Counted from the first letter of the stretch, positions 42,807-51,383 are shown. The stretch is DNA of 64,000 nucleotides from CAYLGT01 sp964383465 (GCA_964383465.1 CAYLGT010000002.1:13331-77330); one strand, 5' to 3'. Notes: a model not told the origin generated them from the sequence alone. Program-made: numbers and translations.

Positions 42807-42835
42807 TTGCTGCCCGAGGCATGAGCTTTTACACT
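42807..42835 (+). promoter_or_regulatory. Promoter of the 291-aa membrane protein
   Basis: TTGCTG (42807-42812), 17-nt spacer, TACACT (42830-42835), then 6 nt to ATG 42842. Leaderless-type. Confidence 0.6.
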
Positions 42836-42841
42836 AGCTAT

Positions 42842-43717
42842 ATGAAGTCTGACGAGCAGCCTGAAGGATTTGTCTCTCGACGCGGTAAACGTGTAACTCT
42901 AGAGAGTGTCAACATATCTGAGCTGTCCATCGACAATGTCCCCGGTGATTCGCTTGATGACTATAAAACACCTCGCAAACCTTCTGTCACGATTCACAAA
43001 AGTAAATGGTTCTGGCTGACACTTCTGATTCTCGTTGCAGTACCTGTGCTGTCGGGGGAAATACTGGCCTGGCGATACGGCTCAAGTGCCGGCTCGGCCA
43101 AAACTGAACTGGCGGGCATTGTGTCGAAGTCCGTACTTCCAGTCCAGTCGAGTAGCACACTGAGCGCGGCGCAGATTGGCGGTATCACAGACAAAGTCGA
43201 TTCTGTAGCGTCCAGTATGTGTCCGGGTAGTTTTCTCGACAATGCTGCTGCTCTCTACCCGCGCGCAAAGTCGGCCCATGCTCGTTGCGTCGCCAGTCAG
43301 GAAAAGTATTCAGCACTGGCCGCAGCCCTACGGCAGTATGAAGCCGAGCAACGCTACTTCGAACAGCTCGCGGTCTTTGTCAAACCTGTTGGCGAGCCGC
43401 TCACGGAGAAGTTTGCGGTCATCGGGAGCCAATTAGAGCTCTGGCAACGTGCTAGCGACGGCATCGATGCATTGTCACCCCCTGAAAGCATGAAAGCTGT
43501 ACATACAGAGCTCGCCAAGCAGGCGCGGCTGATTCGTGATCAATGGTCGAAGTTGCTAAAAGCATACGATGACCAAAATACCGCAGCGTTTACGACTACG
43601 CAGAAGTCACTCACAGAAAGCTATAAAAAATTTCAAACGACCCATACTTCATTTTCTAGTGTTCATGGCGCCACGCAGTCAAAGATAACCGACGCTTACT
43701 CACAGTTGAGTAAATAA
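42842..43717 (+). CDS. Single-pass membrane protein with helical extracellular domain, 291 aa
   Basis: ATG 42842 is chosen from the promoter position; longer readings enter the divergent M15 gene. A ~55-residue cytoplasmic N-terminus and one membrane segment (about residues 58-77, FWLTLLILVAVPVLSGEILAW region) precede a ~210-residue helical, Gln/Ala/Ser-rich outer domain with two Cys (SSMCPG, ARCVAS). No known family. The two Cys may be disulphide-bonded outside the cell. Confidence 0.7.
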   Translation: MKSDEQPEGFVSRRGKRVTLESVNISELSIDNVPGDSLDDYKTPRKPSVTIHKSKWFWLTLLILVAVPVLSGEILAWRYGSSAGSAKTELAGIVSKSVLPVQSSSTLSAAQIGGITDKVDSVASSMCPGSFLDNAAALYPRAKSAHARCVASQEKYSALAAALRQYEAEQRYFEQLAVFVKPVGEPLTEKFAVIGSQLELWQRASDGIDALSPPESMKAVHTELAKQARLIRDQWSKLLKAYDDQNTAAFTTTQKSLTESYKKFQTTHTSFSSVHGATQSKITDAYSQLSK

Positions 43718-43764
43718 AAAGCCCACCGAAGTGGGCGTGCCCTGAGGTCATCGCTGCCTCAGGG
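43715..43764. terminator. Double-hairpin bidirectional terminator
   Basis: GCCCAC (43720-43725)/GTGGGC (43730-43735) and GCCCTGAGG (43738-43746)/CCTCAGGGC (43756-43764). On the minus strand the first hairpin is followed by TTTTT, ending the 43781-44389 transcript. Confidence 0.75.
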
Positions 43765-43780
43765 CTCATCTAAAGAAGTG

Positions 43781-44059
43781 TTACGCAGCGGCCACGATGA
43801 GGGAGATGGTTTGCACCAGCTCGCCCTCGTGGTTAGTGGAACTTGTCAGCGTGACGTCAACCGGACGCATGCGTCGAGACAGCTTCTCCCCCAGAGAAGC
43901 CATGATTTCCCGACACACCCTCATCTGCCGTGTACTCGTTCCCACGAGCAGTTCGGTTGGCAGCGCCCAGTGTGCTTCATCGCCATCGCTGGGGTGAGGA
44001 CCGAGCCGGGCTAGCAGCTCATCCGTAGCCAGTGCGGCGATATGCTGCTCGGCGACCAC
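43781..44059 (-). CDS. Orphan protein, 92 aa
   Basis: GTG 44059 with GAGGA about 9 nt upstream, 3 nt after the preceding stop. Soluble; a helix (REIMASLGEKLSRRM) followed by two strands (PVDVTLTSS, LVQTISLIVAA). This helix-strand-strand end resembles that of other orphan proteins here, though without clear identity. Second gene of a two-gene orphan operon. Confidence 0.65.
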   Translation of the reverse strand: MVAEQHIAALATDELLARLGPHPSDGDEAHWALPTELLVGTSTRQMRVCREIMASLGEKLSRRMRPVDVTLTSSTNHEGELVQTISLIVAAA

Positions 44060-44062
44060 GAC

Positions 44063-44389
44063 TCAGCGTCCTCTGACCGCGTGCACGACGTGGTCCTGGA
44101 TGCTGTCGTGGAACCGTTCCAGCAGTCCACGGCTCAGATCGTGAACCAAGCTCGTGTCGTCACGCATGATCTCTCGGGCCTTGTGAGGACCGAGTTCGGT
44201 CGTGAGACGACGCATGCCGTCTTGGAGCGCAGCGAGTCGCTCCATCTGCTGATCGTTGGGTCGGACACTGCCGTTCGCCCAGTCCTGCGGGTTGACGACA
44301 CCTTCGACACCAATAGCCAGCGCGACGAGTGTGTTTGAGCCGACCTGATGGATCAACGTGTTTACTTCGATAGGTGACAGGTACGACAT
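44063..44389 (-). CDS. Orphan protein, 108 aa
   Basis: ATG 44389 with AGAGGAG 6 nt upstream. Soluble, mostly helical, His-containing C-terminus (HDSIQDHVVHAV). The leader has a perfect CCAAGA/TCTTGG hairpin, and CCTCTT in it can also pair with AAGAGG of the SD, so translation may be structure-controlled. First gene of the pair. No known family. Confidence 0.65.
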   Translation of the reverse strand: MSYLSPIEVNTLIHQVGSNTLVALAIGVEGVVNPQDWANGSVRPNDQQMERLAALQDGMRRLTTELGPHKAREIMRDDTSLVHDLSRGLLERFHDSIQDHVVHAVRGR

Positions 44390-44486
44390 GAAGGCTCCTC
44401 TTCTCGGGTAGTACCAAGAGGTCTTGGCACTAAAGGTCTTCGATGTATTTGGCTATCTAACTATATAAACACTGAAAAAGCAAATA

Positions 44487-44544
44487 CCCGCGCATGTGGC
44501 GGGGGCAGAGGACGATGGTCCTCGATACCCCCGCCGCGCGGGTT
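44487..44544 (-). terminator. Terminator of the 115-aa orphan gene
   Basis: Three coaxial stems: ACCCGCGC (44487-44494)/GCGCGGGT (44537-44544), GGCGGGGG/CCCCCGCC, GAGGAC/GTCCTC; on the minus strand a TTTTT run follows shortly after. Confidence 0.8.
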
Positions 44545-44580
44545 GTTCAGGCGGTTCGATACCTGTTGCGCATAGTGCTC

Positions 44581-44928
44581 CTAGGTAGTCTGCCGGGCCC
44601 GGATGGCGAACTGGTTGCGCTGGATACGCACAGTCATGAACTGGATGCCGTCTCGAGCGTGACGAACCTTCAGCTCGTAGGGACCGTTGTTGTCGTTGAT
44701 GTGACGTTCGATCACTACTGCCTGCAGCTCATCGTCGCACACGATATAGATTGGGTGCGGGTAGACGGCAATCTGTAGCTCAGCACATAACAAGTGCTTG
44801 TCGGGGTGCATGGTGTCGAGACTTGCGGCGAAGAGCTGACACATCATCCCGAACATGAAGTTGTCGCCGAACATGGCCGTGGTCACGCCAGCGAGAGGCA
44901 ACTCGGTACCAGGGGTTGCAGTGTTCAT
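44581..44928 (-). CDS. Orphan protein, 115 aa
   Basis: ATG 44928 with GAGG about 10 nt upstream. Mostly strand-rich C-terminal half (QIAVYPHPIYIVCDDELQAVV, FMTVRIQRNQFAIRA), Met-rich helix near residue 25 (MFGMMCQLFAASL). No known family. It has a near-consensus promoter and a large terminator. It lies directly upstream of, and divergent from, the rplC operon. Confidence 0.68.
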   Translation of the reverse strand: MNTATPGTELPLAGVTTAMFGDNFMFGMMCQLFAASLDTMHPDKHLLCAELQIAVYPHPIYIVCDDELQAVVIERHINDNNGPYELKVRHARDGIQFMTVRIQRNQFAIRARQTT

Positions 44929-44975
44929 AACTCAGAGCCTCATTTCTAGTAGAAAAGTCGAGAGTTAACCCTACT

Positions 44976-45004
44976 ATTATAGCAAAAAACGAGAAAAAAG
45001 TCAA
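44976..45004 (-). promoter_or_regulatory. Promoter of the 115-aa orphan gene
   Basis: Minus strand: TTGACT (complement of 44999-45004), 17-nt T-rich spacer ending TGC, TATAAT (complement of 44976-44981). Same design as the 16.6 and 39.2 kb orphan promoters. Confidence 0.8.
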
Positions 45005-45054
45005 TGTACCGAGACACGGCTCAGTTAACGGAGAAAAATGACTCTTCCTAACCC

Positions 45055-45084
45055 TTGACAACAGCGGTCATACTCTGGTACAAT
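45055..45084 (+). promoter_or_regulatory. Promoter of the rplC ribosomal operon
   Basis: TTGACA (45055-45060), 18-nt spacer, TACAAT (45079-45084). A leader of about 90 nt follows, containing AGAAA/TTTCT. It must drive rplC to rplO as no other promoter or terminator is visible until 53867. Confidence 0.8.
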
Positions 45085-45181
45085 CGACTGGTTAGAAATA
45101 TTAGTTTCTCGAGCGAATTGGTAAGTCCAACAGATACGGATACTGCCAAATGCCGAGAATTTTAAGTGGGAAGAGGGAAGT

Positions 45182-45793
45182 ATGAAAACCCTACTCGGTA
45201 CCAAAATTGGTATGACCCAAATCATCGGCGAAGATGGTGTAGCTGTTCCAGTTACGCTCGTCAAAGCTGGCCCCGTCACAGTCACTCAGGTCAAGACTGT
45301 GGAGAAAGACGGCTACAACGCTGTCCAGGTGGCATATGGTGAGGGTAAGAACCTGAGCAATGCCGTGAGTGGCCATGTAAAGGCTGCAAAGGTAACACCA
45401 AAGGTCATCCGCGAAGTTCGCGTCGATGAGCTCGGTGAACACAAAGTCGGTGACGCGTTTGACGTCACTGTTTTTGCCGTTGGCGAGACTGTCGACGTCA
45501 CGGGTACCAGCAAAGGTAAAGGTTTTGCTGGTACGGTTAAACGACACAACTTTAACACCTCTAAAAAGACACACGGTGGTAACGGAAACGTCCGTAAACC
45601 AGGTTCTATCGGTTCTATGTATCCGCAGAAAGTCTTTAAAGGCAAGCGAATGGCTGGCCGCATGGGTCACGACCGAGTTACGGTCAAGAACCTTGTGGTT
45701 GCCTACGTTGACGCAGACCTCGGTCTGATCGGCCTCAAAGGCGCTGTACCTGGCCCACGCAAAGGTCTTGTCACTATCGGAGGGAAAGCATAA
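45182..45793 (+). CDS. rplC: 50S ribosomal protein uL3
   Basis: 203 aa. Signatures LLGTKIGMTQI at the N-terminus and the GTVKRHNFNTSKKTHGG / GSIGSMYPQKVFKGKRMAGRMG loop that reaches toward the peptidyl transferase centre. GAGGGAAG SD. First gene of the split S10 operon; stop overlaps rplD start (TAATG). Confidence 0.97.
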   Translation: MKTLLGTKIGMTQIIGEDGVAVPVTLVKAGPVTVTQVKTVEKDGYNAVQVAYGEGKNLSNAVSGHVKAAKVTPKVIREVRVDELGEHKVGDAFDVTVFAVGETVDVTGTSKGKGFAGTVKRHNFNTSKKTHGGNGNVRKPGSIGSMYPQKVFKGKRMAGRMGHDRVTVKNLVVAYVDADLGLIGLKGAVPGPRKGLVTIGGKA

Positions 45794-46428
45794 TGGCTGA
45801 AACAACTGCAAAAACAACGCTTCCTAAAGAAGTATTCGCAGTGGAGGTTCCAAACCACCAGCTGCTGAAGCTTGCCTACGATAGCTACCTCGCAAATGCA
45901 CGTCTGGCATCTGCAACGACAAAACAACGCGGTGAAGTTCGCGGTGGTGGTAAGAAGCCATGGAAGCAAAAAGGCACCGGTCGTGCTCGATTTGGTAGCT
46001 CACGCAACCCTATCTGGCGTGGCGGTGGTGTCGTCTTTGGTCCACGTGGCAACGAGAACTACACCCTGAAACTCAGCACAACTAGCAAGCGTGTCGCGCT
46101 TCGCCAGGCACTGAGCCTCGCAAACACTGCGAAAAACATCCACATTTTGGATGTCAAGACTACTGGTAAAACCAAAGAAATCGCAGCATTTCTTGAGAAA
46201 AACAAGCTTGAGCGCCGCGTACTTATGGTTGTCGATGCTAAAACTCCTGAGTTGCTCCGCGCTACTAGCAACGTCCAGAACGTCCTGCTCGTCAGCGCTA
46301 AGTACTTGAGCGTCTACCACATCCTCAACGCAGATGCGATCGTTATGACCCCAGCTGCGCTCAAGGTTGTTGGTGAATGGCTCGGGGCTGCACCGAAAGC
46401 AGCGACCGCGAAGGGAGGAGAAAAATAA
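45793..46428 (+). CDS. rplD: 50S ribosomal protein uL4
   Basis: 211 aa. The tunnel-lining loop with GGGKKPWKQKGTGRARFGSSRNPIWRGGGVVFGP (read in parts, about residues 50-84) is typical. In E. coli uL4 regulates its operon through the S10 leader; here S10 is elsewhere, so that circuit would need to act at the rplC or rpsJ leader. Its last codons hold the rplW SD (GGGAGGAG). Confidence 0.97.
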   Translation: MAETTAKTTLPKEVFAVEVPNHQLLKLAYDSYLANARLASATTKQRGEVRGGGKKPWKQKGTGRARFGSSRNPIWRGGGVVFGPRGNENYTLKLSTTSKRVALRQALSLANTAKNIHILDVKTTGKTKEIAAFLEKNKLERRVLMVVDAKTPELLRATSNVQNVLLVSAKYLSVYHILNADAIVMTPAALKVVGEWLGAAPKAATAKGGEK

Positions 46429-46727
46429 TGTTGATCCTAACTCCACGTGTCTCTGAAAAGGCATACAAATCACACGGCGAAGGCACCTATGTCTTCAACG
46501 TTCCTATGAGTGCTAACAAAGCTGGCGTCATCGCTGCCCTCAAAGAGCAGTATGATGTCAAGGCATCTGACGTTCGATTTGTTATCCAAAACGGCAAGCC
46601 AGTTCGTGCAAGTCGCGGTAAGCGCCAGAACCCTGGCACCGCACTGCGCACCAAGACGAAGAAAGCATACGTTCGCCTCGCTGAAGGCAACAGCCTGACA
46701 CTCTTTAACGAAAGTGAGGAGAACTAA
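46428..46727 (+). CDS. rplW: 50S ribosomal protein uL23
   Basis: 99 aa from ATG 46428 overlapping the rplD stop; longer readings are not supported. LTPRVSEKAY and the TKKAYVRLAEG end are typical. Docking site for trigger factor at the exit tunnel. Confidence 0.96.
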   Translation: MLILTPRVSEKAYKSHGEGTYVFNVPMSANKAGVIAALKEQYDVKASDVRFVIQNGKPVRASRGKRQNPGTALRTKTKKAYVRLAEGNSLTLFNESEEN

Positions 46728-46729
46728 TC

Positions 46730-47572
46730 ATGGCTATCAAACAGTACAAACCAACGACCAACGGTCGTCGCGGCATGACGAGCCAGGATTTCTCTGACAT
46801 CACTACCCGCAAGCCACTCAAAAGCTTGCTGAAGATCAAGAAATCTACTGCCGGTCGCAACAACACCGGTCGTATCACTACTCGTCACCGTGGTGGCGGC
46901 GTAAAGCAGTACTACCGACTCATGAACCACCAACTGGCCGCTGGTACAACCGCGACTGTTGAACACATCGAGTACGACCCAAACCGCAGCGCGCGAATCG
47001 CACGTGTCAAAGATCAGCACGGTCTGTATCACTACATCCTGGCTGACAAAAACATGAAAGTCGGTACAGTCATCTCGGCTGGTCCTGACGCAGCTGTCGA
47101 AACGAGCAACCGTCTTCCACTTAGCAAGATCCCTGTCGGTACTCAGATCTACAACATCGAGATCCAGGCTGGCAAAGGTGGCCAAATGGTCCGTGGTGCT
47201 GGTACGAAAGCACAGCTGATGGCTAAAGAAGGCAACTACGCCCAGGTCAAACTTCCTTCAGGTGAAGTTCGCCGCTTCCGCCTCGAGTGCATGGCTTCGA
47301 TCGGTGTTGTTGGTAACGAACAGCACCAGAACGTCAAAATCGGTTCTGCCGGACGCAAACGACGTATGGGCATTCGTCCAACGGTTCGTGGTGTCGTCAT
47401 GAACGCCGCAGATCACCCACATGGTGGTGGTGACGGTGGTCGACACGGTTCTGGTAAACCACCACGCACTCCGTGGGGTCAGCTGACACTTGGTTACCGC
47501 ACCCGACGTCGCAAAGATGTCAGTGGATTAATAGTAAAGAGTCGCCACGACGCGAAGAGGAAACGAGGTTAG
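46730..47572 (+). CDS. rplB: 50S ribosomal protein uL2
   Basis: 280 aa. GRNNTGRITTRHRGGG and the catalytic-centre proximal NAADHPHGGGDGG (His equivalent to E. coli H229) are intact. Basic C-terminus. Two nt after rplW. Confidence 0.98.
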   Translation: MAIKQYKPTTNGRRGMTSQDFSDITTRKPLKSLLKIKKSTAGRNNTGRITTRHRGGGVKQYYRLMNHQLAAGTTATVEHIEYDPNRSARIARVKDQHGLYHYILADKNMKVGTVISAGPDAAVETSNRLPLSKIPVGTQIYNIEIQAGKGGQMVRGAGTKAQLMAKEGNYAQVKLPSGEVRRFRLECMASIGVVGNEQHQNVKIGSAGRKRRMGIRPTVRGVVMNAADHPHGGGDGGRHGSGKPPRTPWGQLTLGYRTRRRKDVSGLIVKSRHDAKRKRG

Positions 47573-47575
47573 TCT

Positions 47576-47842
47576 ATGAGTCGATCTCTCAAAAAAGGTC
47601 CGTTCGTCGACTTCAAGCTCGCTAAGAAAGTGGCGGCGCTTGGTCCAGACGACCGAACGGTCATCAAGACGTGGGCACGTGCTTGTACTATCACTCCAGA
47701 AATGGTTGGTCGTACGATCGCTGTTCACAACGGCCGTATGCACATACCGGTCTACGTTTCGGAAAACATGGTTGGTCACAAGCTCGGTGAGTTTGCGCCA
47801 ACTCGCAAGTTCCGTAAACACGGTGGAAAGGATAAGAAATAA
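47576..47842 (+). CDS. rpsS: 30S ribosomal protein uS19
   Basis: 88 aa. SRSLKKGPFVD start, TWARACTITPEMVG and GHKLGEFAPTRKF are diagnostic. Binds the 16S head with uS13. Three-nt gap from rplB. Confidence 0.98.
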   Translation: MSRSLKKGPFVDFKLAKKVAALGPDDRTVIKTWARACTITPEMVGRTIAVHNGRMHIPVYVSENMVGHKLGEFAPTRKFRKHGGKDKK

Positions 47843-47844
47843 TC

Positions 47845-48240
47845 ATGGCTGAGAAAACTACTCGCGCGGTAGCCAAAGGCGTTCGCCTCGCTCCTCGCAA
47901 AGTCAGCCTGGTAGCCAGCCTTGTGCGTGGCCGCAGTGTTTCTGACGCCCTGACCATCCTAGAGCACACTCCAAAGCGTGCTGCAAAACCTATCGCAAAA
48001 GTTATCGCGAGCGCCAAAGCTAACGCTGTCAACACTCACGGTATCCAGGAGAAAGACCTTGTCATCCAGACTTTGACTGTCACGGCTGGTCCTCGCCTGA
48101 AGCGATACAAGCCAGCAGCTATGGGTCGCGCTCTGCCATTCCAGAAGAAAACTAGCCACATCACGGTCGTTGTTCGTGGTGAAGAGAAGCCTAAGAAAAA
48201 GCCAGTAGCAAAAGCTGCTGACAAGAAGGAGACAAAGTAA
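47845..48240 (+). CDS. rplV: 50S ribosomal protein uL22
   Basis: 131 aa; beta-hairpin tunnel protein with RLAPRKVSLVASLVRG and GPRLKRYKPAAMGRA. A Lys/Ala tail ends in KKETK, whose codons are the SD (AAGGAG) of rpsC. One-nt overlap with rpsC. Confidence 0.97.
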   Translation: MAEKTTRAVAKGVRLAPRKVSLVASLVRGRSVSDALTILEHTPKRAAKPIAKVIASAKANAVNTHGIQEKDLVIQTLTVTAGPRLKRYKPAAMGRALPFQKKTSHITVVVRGEEKPKKKPVAKAADKKETK

Positions 48241-48875
48241 TGGGTCAAAAAGTAAACCCAATTAGCATGCGTCTCCAGGTTCACAAGAACTGGCGTTCAA
48301 AGTGGTTTGCAACTCGCAAAGAATACGTTCAGTGGCTCGGCGAAGACATCAAGGCTCGCGCAGCTATCGAAAAGCGTTTTGAAACTCGCGCTGTCATCAA
48401 CGACATCGTTATCGAACGCTCTGCAAACCTGGCGACCATCAACATCCACACCAGCAAAGCCGGTGTCGTCATCGGTCGTGGTGGTGCGGGTGTATCTGAG
48501 CTCAAAGTAGAGCTCGAGAAGATCATCGGTATGCCTGTTCGCATCAACATCGAAGAAGTGAAGCGACCTGAACTGGCTGCCAAGCTTGTCGCCGAGAACA
48601 TCGCTCGACAGCTGGAGCGCCGAATCAACTTCCGCCGCGCAACAAAGATGAGTGCTCAGAACACCATGAATGCTGGTGCCAAAGGTATCCGTATCGAGGT
48701 TGCTGGCCGTCTAAACGGGGCTGAAATGAGCCGCCGCGAGAAAGTTATCCTCGGGAGCGTGCCACTTCACACTCTTCGTGCAGACATCGATTACCACCTA
48801 GCTAAAGCTCAGACTCCTGCCGGTATCATCGGTGTTAAGGTCTGGATCTACAAAGGTGAAAGGAGCGAACGCTAA
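48240..48875 (+). CDS. rpsC: 30S ribosomal protein uS3
   Basis: 211 aa. Type II KH domain with VVIGRGGAGV (GxxG loop, about residues 76-85), mRNA entry-channel helix RRINFRRATK, and C-terminal GVKVWIYKGE. Overlaps both neighbours by 1 nt. Confidence 0.98.
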   Translation: MGQKVNPISMRLQVHKNWRSKWFATRKEYVQWLGEDIKARAAIEKRFETRAVINDIVIERSANLATINIHTSKAGVVIGRGGAGVSELKVELEKIIGMPVRINIEEVKRPELAAKLVAENIARQLERRINFRRATKMSAQNTMNAGAKGIRIEVAGRLNGAEMSRREKVILGSVPLHTLRADIDYHLAKAQTPAGIIGVKVWIYKGERSER

Positions 48876-49288
48876 TGTTGCTTCCTAAGAAAACCAAGTT
48901 CCGTAAAGTGCGTATCGGTAAAAACGAAGGTGTTGCAACGCGCAGCAACTACGTTGCCTTCGGTGACTACGCACTGCAGAGCCTCAGTAACGAGCGCATC
49001 AACTCACGACAGATTGAGTCTGCTCGTCAGGCGATGACCCGTTACATCAAGCGTGGTGGTAAGATTTGGATTCGAATCTTTCCTCACACTCCAGTCACCC
49101 GCAAAGCTCTTGGTACAAAGATGGGTACCGGAAAAGGCAATCCAGAGTTCTTTGTCGCCAAGGTCAAAGCCGGAACTGTCATGTTTGAAATGAAGGGTGT
49201 GCCAGAAGAAACAGCGCGCGAGGCTATGCGCCTTGCTGCCCACAAACTTCCTGTCCGCACTCGATTCATCCGTAAGGAGGACGCGTAA
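48875..49288 (+). CDS. rplP: 50S ribosomal protein uL16
   Basis: 137 aa. LLPKKTKFRK start, IWIRIFPHTPVT and GTGKGNPEFFVAKVKAG. Contacts A-site tRNA elbow. Its terminal RKEDA codons provide the rpmC SD. Confidence 0.98.
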   Translation: MLLPKKTKFRKVRIGKNEGVATRSNYVAFGDYALQSLSNERINSRQIESARQAMTRYIKRGGKIWIRIFPHTPVTRKALGTKMGTGKGNPEFFVAKVKAGTVMFEMKGVPEETAREAMRLAAHKLPVRTRFIRKEDA

Positions 49289-49290
49289 GT

Positions 49291-49497
49291 ATGAAAGCTT
49301 CAGAACTACGTGAGAAATCTGTAGCAGATCTCGAAAAATTGCTCGCTGAGACGAAGAAAGATCTCATGGATGCAAAACGATCACTTGCTGCAGGTGAACT
49401 TCCAAACCCACGTGTCGTTGGCAAGAACCGACGCATGATCGCACGAATTAACACTTTGCTGACCGTCAAACGTAACGAAAAGAAAGGAGAGGCGTAA
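49291..49497 (+). CDS. rpmC: 50S ribosomal protein uL29
   Basis: 68 aa, two-helix protein with the ASELREKSVADLEKLLAETK start and the NPRVVGKNRRMIARINTLL end. Near the exit tunnel. One-nt overlap with rpsQ. Confidence 0.95.
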   Translation: MKASELREKSVADLEKLLAETKKDLMDAKRSLAAGELPNPRVVGKNRRMIARINTLLTVKRNEKKGEA

Positions 49498-49829
49498 TGG
49501 CTAAGAAACTTACTGGCGTCGTCACTTCTGACGTTCGTAACAAAACCATCACTGTCGTGGTGACTCGACGTGAAACACACCCAATCTACGGCAAGCAGTA
49601 CACCGTCAGCCGCAACTTTAGCGTGCACGACGAAGACAACACTGCACACGTAGGTGACAAAGTTGAAATCGAAGAATCTCGCCCAGTTTCAAAGACTAAA
49701 TCATGGCGTTTGTCACGAGTTGTCGAAGCTGGACACGCTGCTATCGAACTCAAAGACGAGGAAGAAGTAGTTGAGAAAAAAGCTGCACCAGCCAAGAAGG
49801 CTGACAAAGAGACGGAGGAGGACGCGTAA
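49497..49829 (+). CDS. rpsQ: 30S ribosomal protein uS17
   Basis: 110 aa: OB-fold core (GVVTSDVRNKTITVVV, SRPVSKTKSWRLSRVVE) plus an unusual ~30-residue Glu/Lys/Ala tail beyond the usual C-terminus, ending TEEDA, whose codons hold the rplN SD. Confidence 0.96.
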   Translation: MAKKLTGVVTSDVRNKTITVVVTRRETHPIYGKQYTVSRNFSVHDEDNTAHVGDKVEIEESRPVSKTKSWRLSRVVEAGHAAIELKDEEEVVEKKAAPAKKADKETEEDA

Positions 49830-50197
49830 TGATCCAGCAAGAAACCCGTCTGAAAGTCGCTGACAACAGTGGTGCCAAAGAGATCCTCTGTATCCGCGTA
49901 CTGGGCGGCACAAAGCGTCGTTACGCTCGTGTTGGTGACATCATCGTTGCCAGCGTCAAAGACGCTAACCCGGCCGGAAACGTCAAAAAGAAAAGTGTGG
50001 TCAAAGCAGTTGTCGTTCGTACGACTGACCAGATTCGCCGTAAAGATGGTTCGACCATCCGCTTTGACGAAAACGCAGCAGTGATCATTGGTGATGACAA
50101 GAACCCACGTGCAACGCGTGTCTTCGGTCCTGTGCCACGTGAACTGCGTGACCAGGGTTACATGAAAATCATTAGCCTTGCGCCGGAGGTACTCTAG
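49829..50197 (+). CDS. rplN: 50S ribosomal protein uL14
   Basis: 122 aa. MIQQETRLKVADNSGAKE start and FGPVPRELR, EVL end are diagnostic. Binding site for silencing factor RsfS in other bacteria. One-nt overlap with rpsQ. Confidence 0.98.
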   Translation: MIQQETRLKVADNSGAKEILCIRVLGGTKRRYARVGDIIVASVKDANPAGNVKKKSVVKAVVVRTTDQIRRKDGSTIRFDENAAVIIGDDKNPRATRVFGPVPRELRDQGYMKIISLAPEVL

Positions 50198-50198
50198 T

Positions 50199-50519
50199 AT
50201 GTCACTTCGTATCAAAAAAGGTGACCTCGTAAAGGTCATTGCAGGCAGCCACAAAGGCAAAACTGGCAAAGTCGTAAAGACTGACGCCACAAAACAACTC
50301 GTTTTTGTTGAAAAGATCGGTGTTGTAAAGCGCCACGTCAAACCTTCACAGCTGAACCCACGTGGTGGCACAAAAGAGCTCCACAAAGGCCTCAGCGCCG
50401 GCAAAGTCGCTCTCGTTGTCGATGAAGCCAAAGGCAAAACGAGTCGCGTCGGCTACAAGACCGATGCCAAAGGTAACAAAGTTCGAATCGCTAAAGCACT
50501 AGGAAAGGAGATCAAGTAA
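50199..50519 (+). CDS. rplX: 50S ribosomal protein uL24
   Basis: 106 aa from ATG 50199 (an upstream ATG at 50178 lies inside rplN). KOW motif at KGDLVKVIAGSHKGKTGKV. Assembly initiator of 50S. Last codons (GKEIK) supply the rplE SD. Confidence 0.97.
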   Translation: MSLRIKKGDLVKVIAGSHKGKTGKVVKTDATKQLVFVEKIGVVKRHVKPSQLNPRGGTKELHKGLSAGKVALVVDEAKGKTSRVGYKTDAKGNKVRIAKALGKEIK

Positions 50520-51094
50520 TGGCTACCTCAACATCTACTCAGCCTCGTCTGAAAGACCTGTACAACAGCAAACTGGTCTCTGAACTTGAAAAAGAACTAG
50601 AGCTGACAAACGTGCACCAGGTACCAAAACTCGAGAAAATCGTTCTGAGCGTTGGTATCGGAAAGAACAAAGATGACAAACGTCATCACGAGCTGGTTAC
50701 GACAACCCTTCGCAAAATCACTGGCCAACAGCCGGTTGACCGCATGGCGAAGAAGTCGATCGCTACGTTCAAAATTCGTGCAGGTATGAACCGTGTCGGT
50801 GTCAGCGTGACACTTCGCGGAAGCCGAATGTACGAATTCCTCGACCGACTGGTCAACGTCGCACTACCTCGTGTCCGTGACTTCCACGGTGTCGGCGCCA
50901 AAGGCTTCGATCGTCAGGGTAACTACAACCTCGGTATCGTTGAGCAGTCTATCTTCCCAGAACTCACGTTCGAAGACACACAGCTCCTCCACGGTCTACA
51001 GGTAACGTTCGTCATCAAAAACGAGCGCAAGGAGCACAGTCGTGCACTGCTGGAAAAGTTTGGCATGCCGTTCGAGAAAGGAGCGAAGCGATAA
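50519..51094 (+). CDS. rplE: 50S ribosomal protein uL5
   Basis: 191 aa. KIVLSVGIGKNKDD, ITGQQPVDRMAKKSIATFKIR and RDFHGVGAKGFDRQGNYNLGI are diagnostic. Binds 5S rRNA. One-nt overlap with rplX. Confidence 0.98.
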   Translation: MATSTSTQPRLKDLYNSKLVSELEKELELTNVHQVPKLEKIVLSVGIGKNKDDKRHHELVTTTLRKITGQQPVDRMAKKSIATFKIRAGMNRVGVSVTLRGSRMYEFLDRLVNVALPRVRDFHGVGAKGFDRQGNYNLGIVEQSIFPELTFEDTQLLHGLQVTFVIKNERKEHSRALLEKFGMPFEKGAKR

Positions 51095-51095
51095 T

Positions 51096-51365
51096 ATGGC
51101 CAAGAAATCTATGGTCGCCCGCGACCTTAAACGACAGAAAATGATCACTAAGCACGCTGCAAAGCGAGCAGAGATGAAAGCAGCCGGAGACGTCGAAGGG
51201 CTTCAGAAGCTTCCACGCAACGCGAGCCCGACTCGCTGGAAGAACCGCAGTAGCCTGACCGGTCGCCCACGTTCATACATGCGCAAGTTCGGCATCGACC
51301 GCATCAGTTTCCGCGAACACGCAAGCAAGGGAGAAATCCCTGGTGTAACGAAAGCCAGTTGGTAA
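51096..51365 (+). CDS. rpsN: 30S ribosomal protein uS14, zinc-free type
   Basis: 89 aa from ATG 51096. Conserved SLTGRPRSYMRKFGIDRISFREHASKGEIPGVTKASW (in parts). It has no CxxC pair, so it is the long C-minus form. ATG follows the rplE TAA by 1 nt with GGAGCG upstream. Confidence 0.97.
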   Translation: MAKKSMVARDLKRQKMITKHAAKRAEMKAAGDVEGLQKLPRNASPTRWKNRSSLTGRPRSYMRKFGIDRISFREHASKGEIPGVTKASW

Positions 51366-51383
51366 AGGAAAGGAGAAAAAGAT

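Noticed and set aside
42548..42841. N-terminal extension of the 291-aa membrane protein
   Set aside because: It lies antisense to the M15 gene and upstream of the clear promoter at 42807-42835.
45191..45817. 208-aa open frame antisense to rplC
   Set aside because: It is a shadow of the uL3 gene, whose protein is unmistakable; it has no SD, promoter or family similarity. Long antisense frames over other ribosomal genes (for example 49586-50437 and 21402-21923) were rejected for the same reason.
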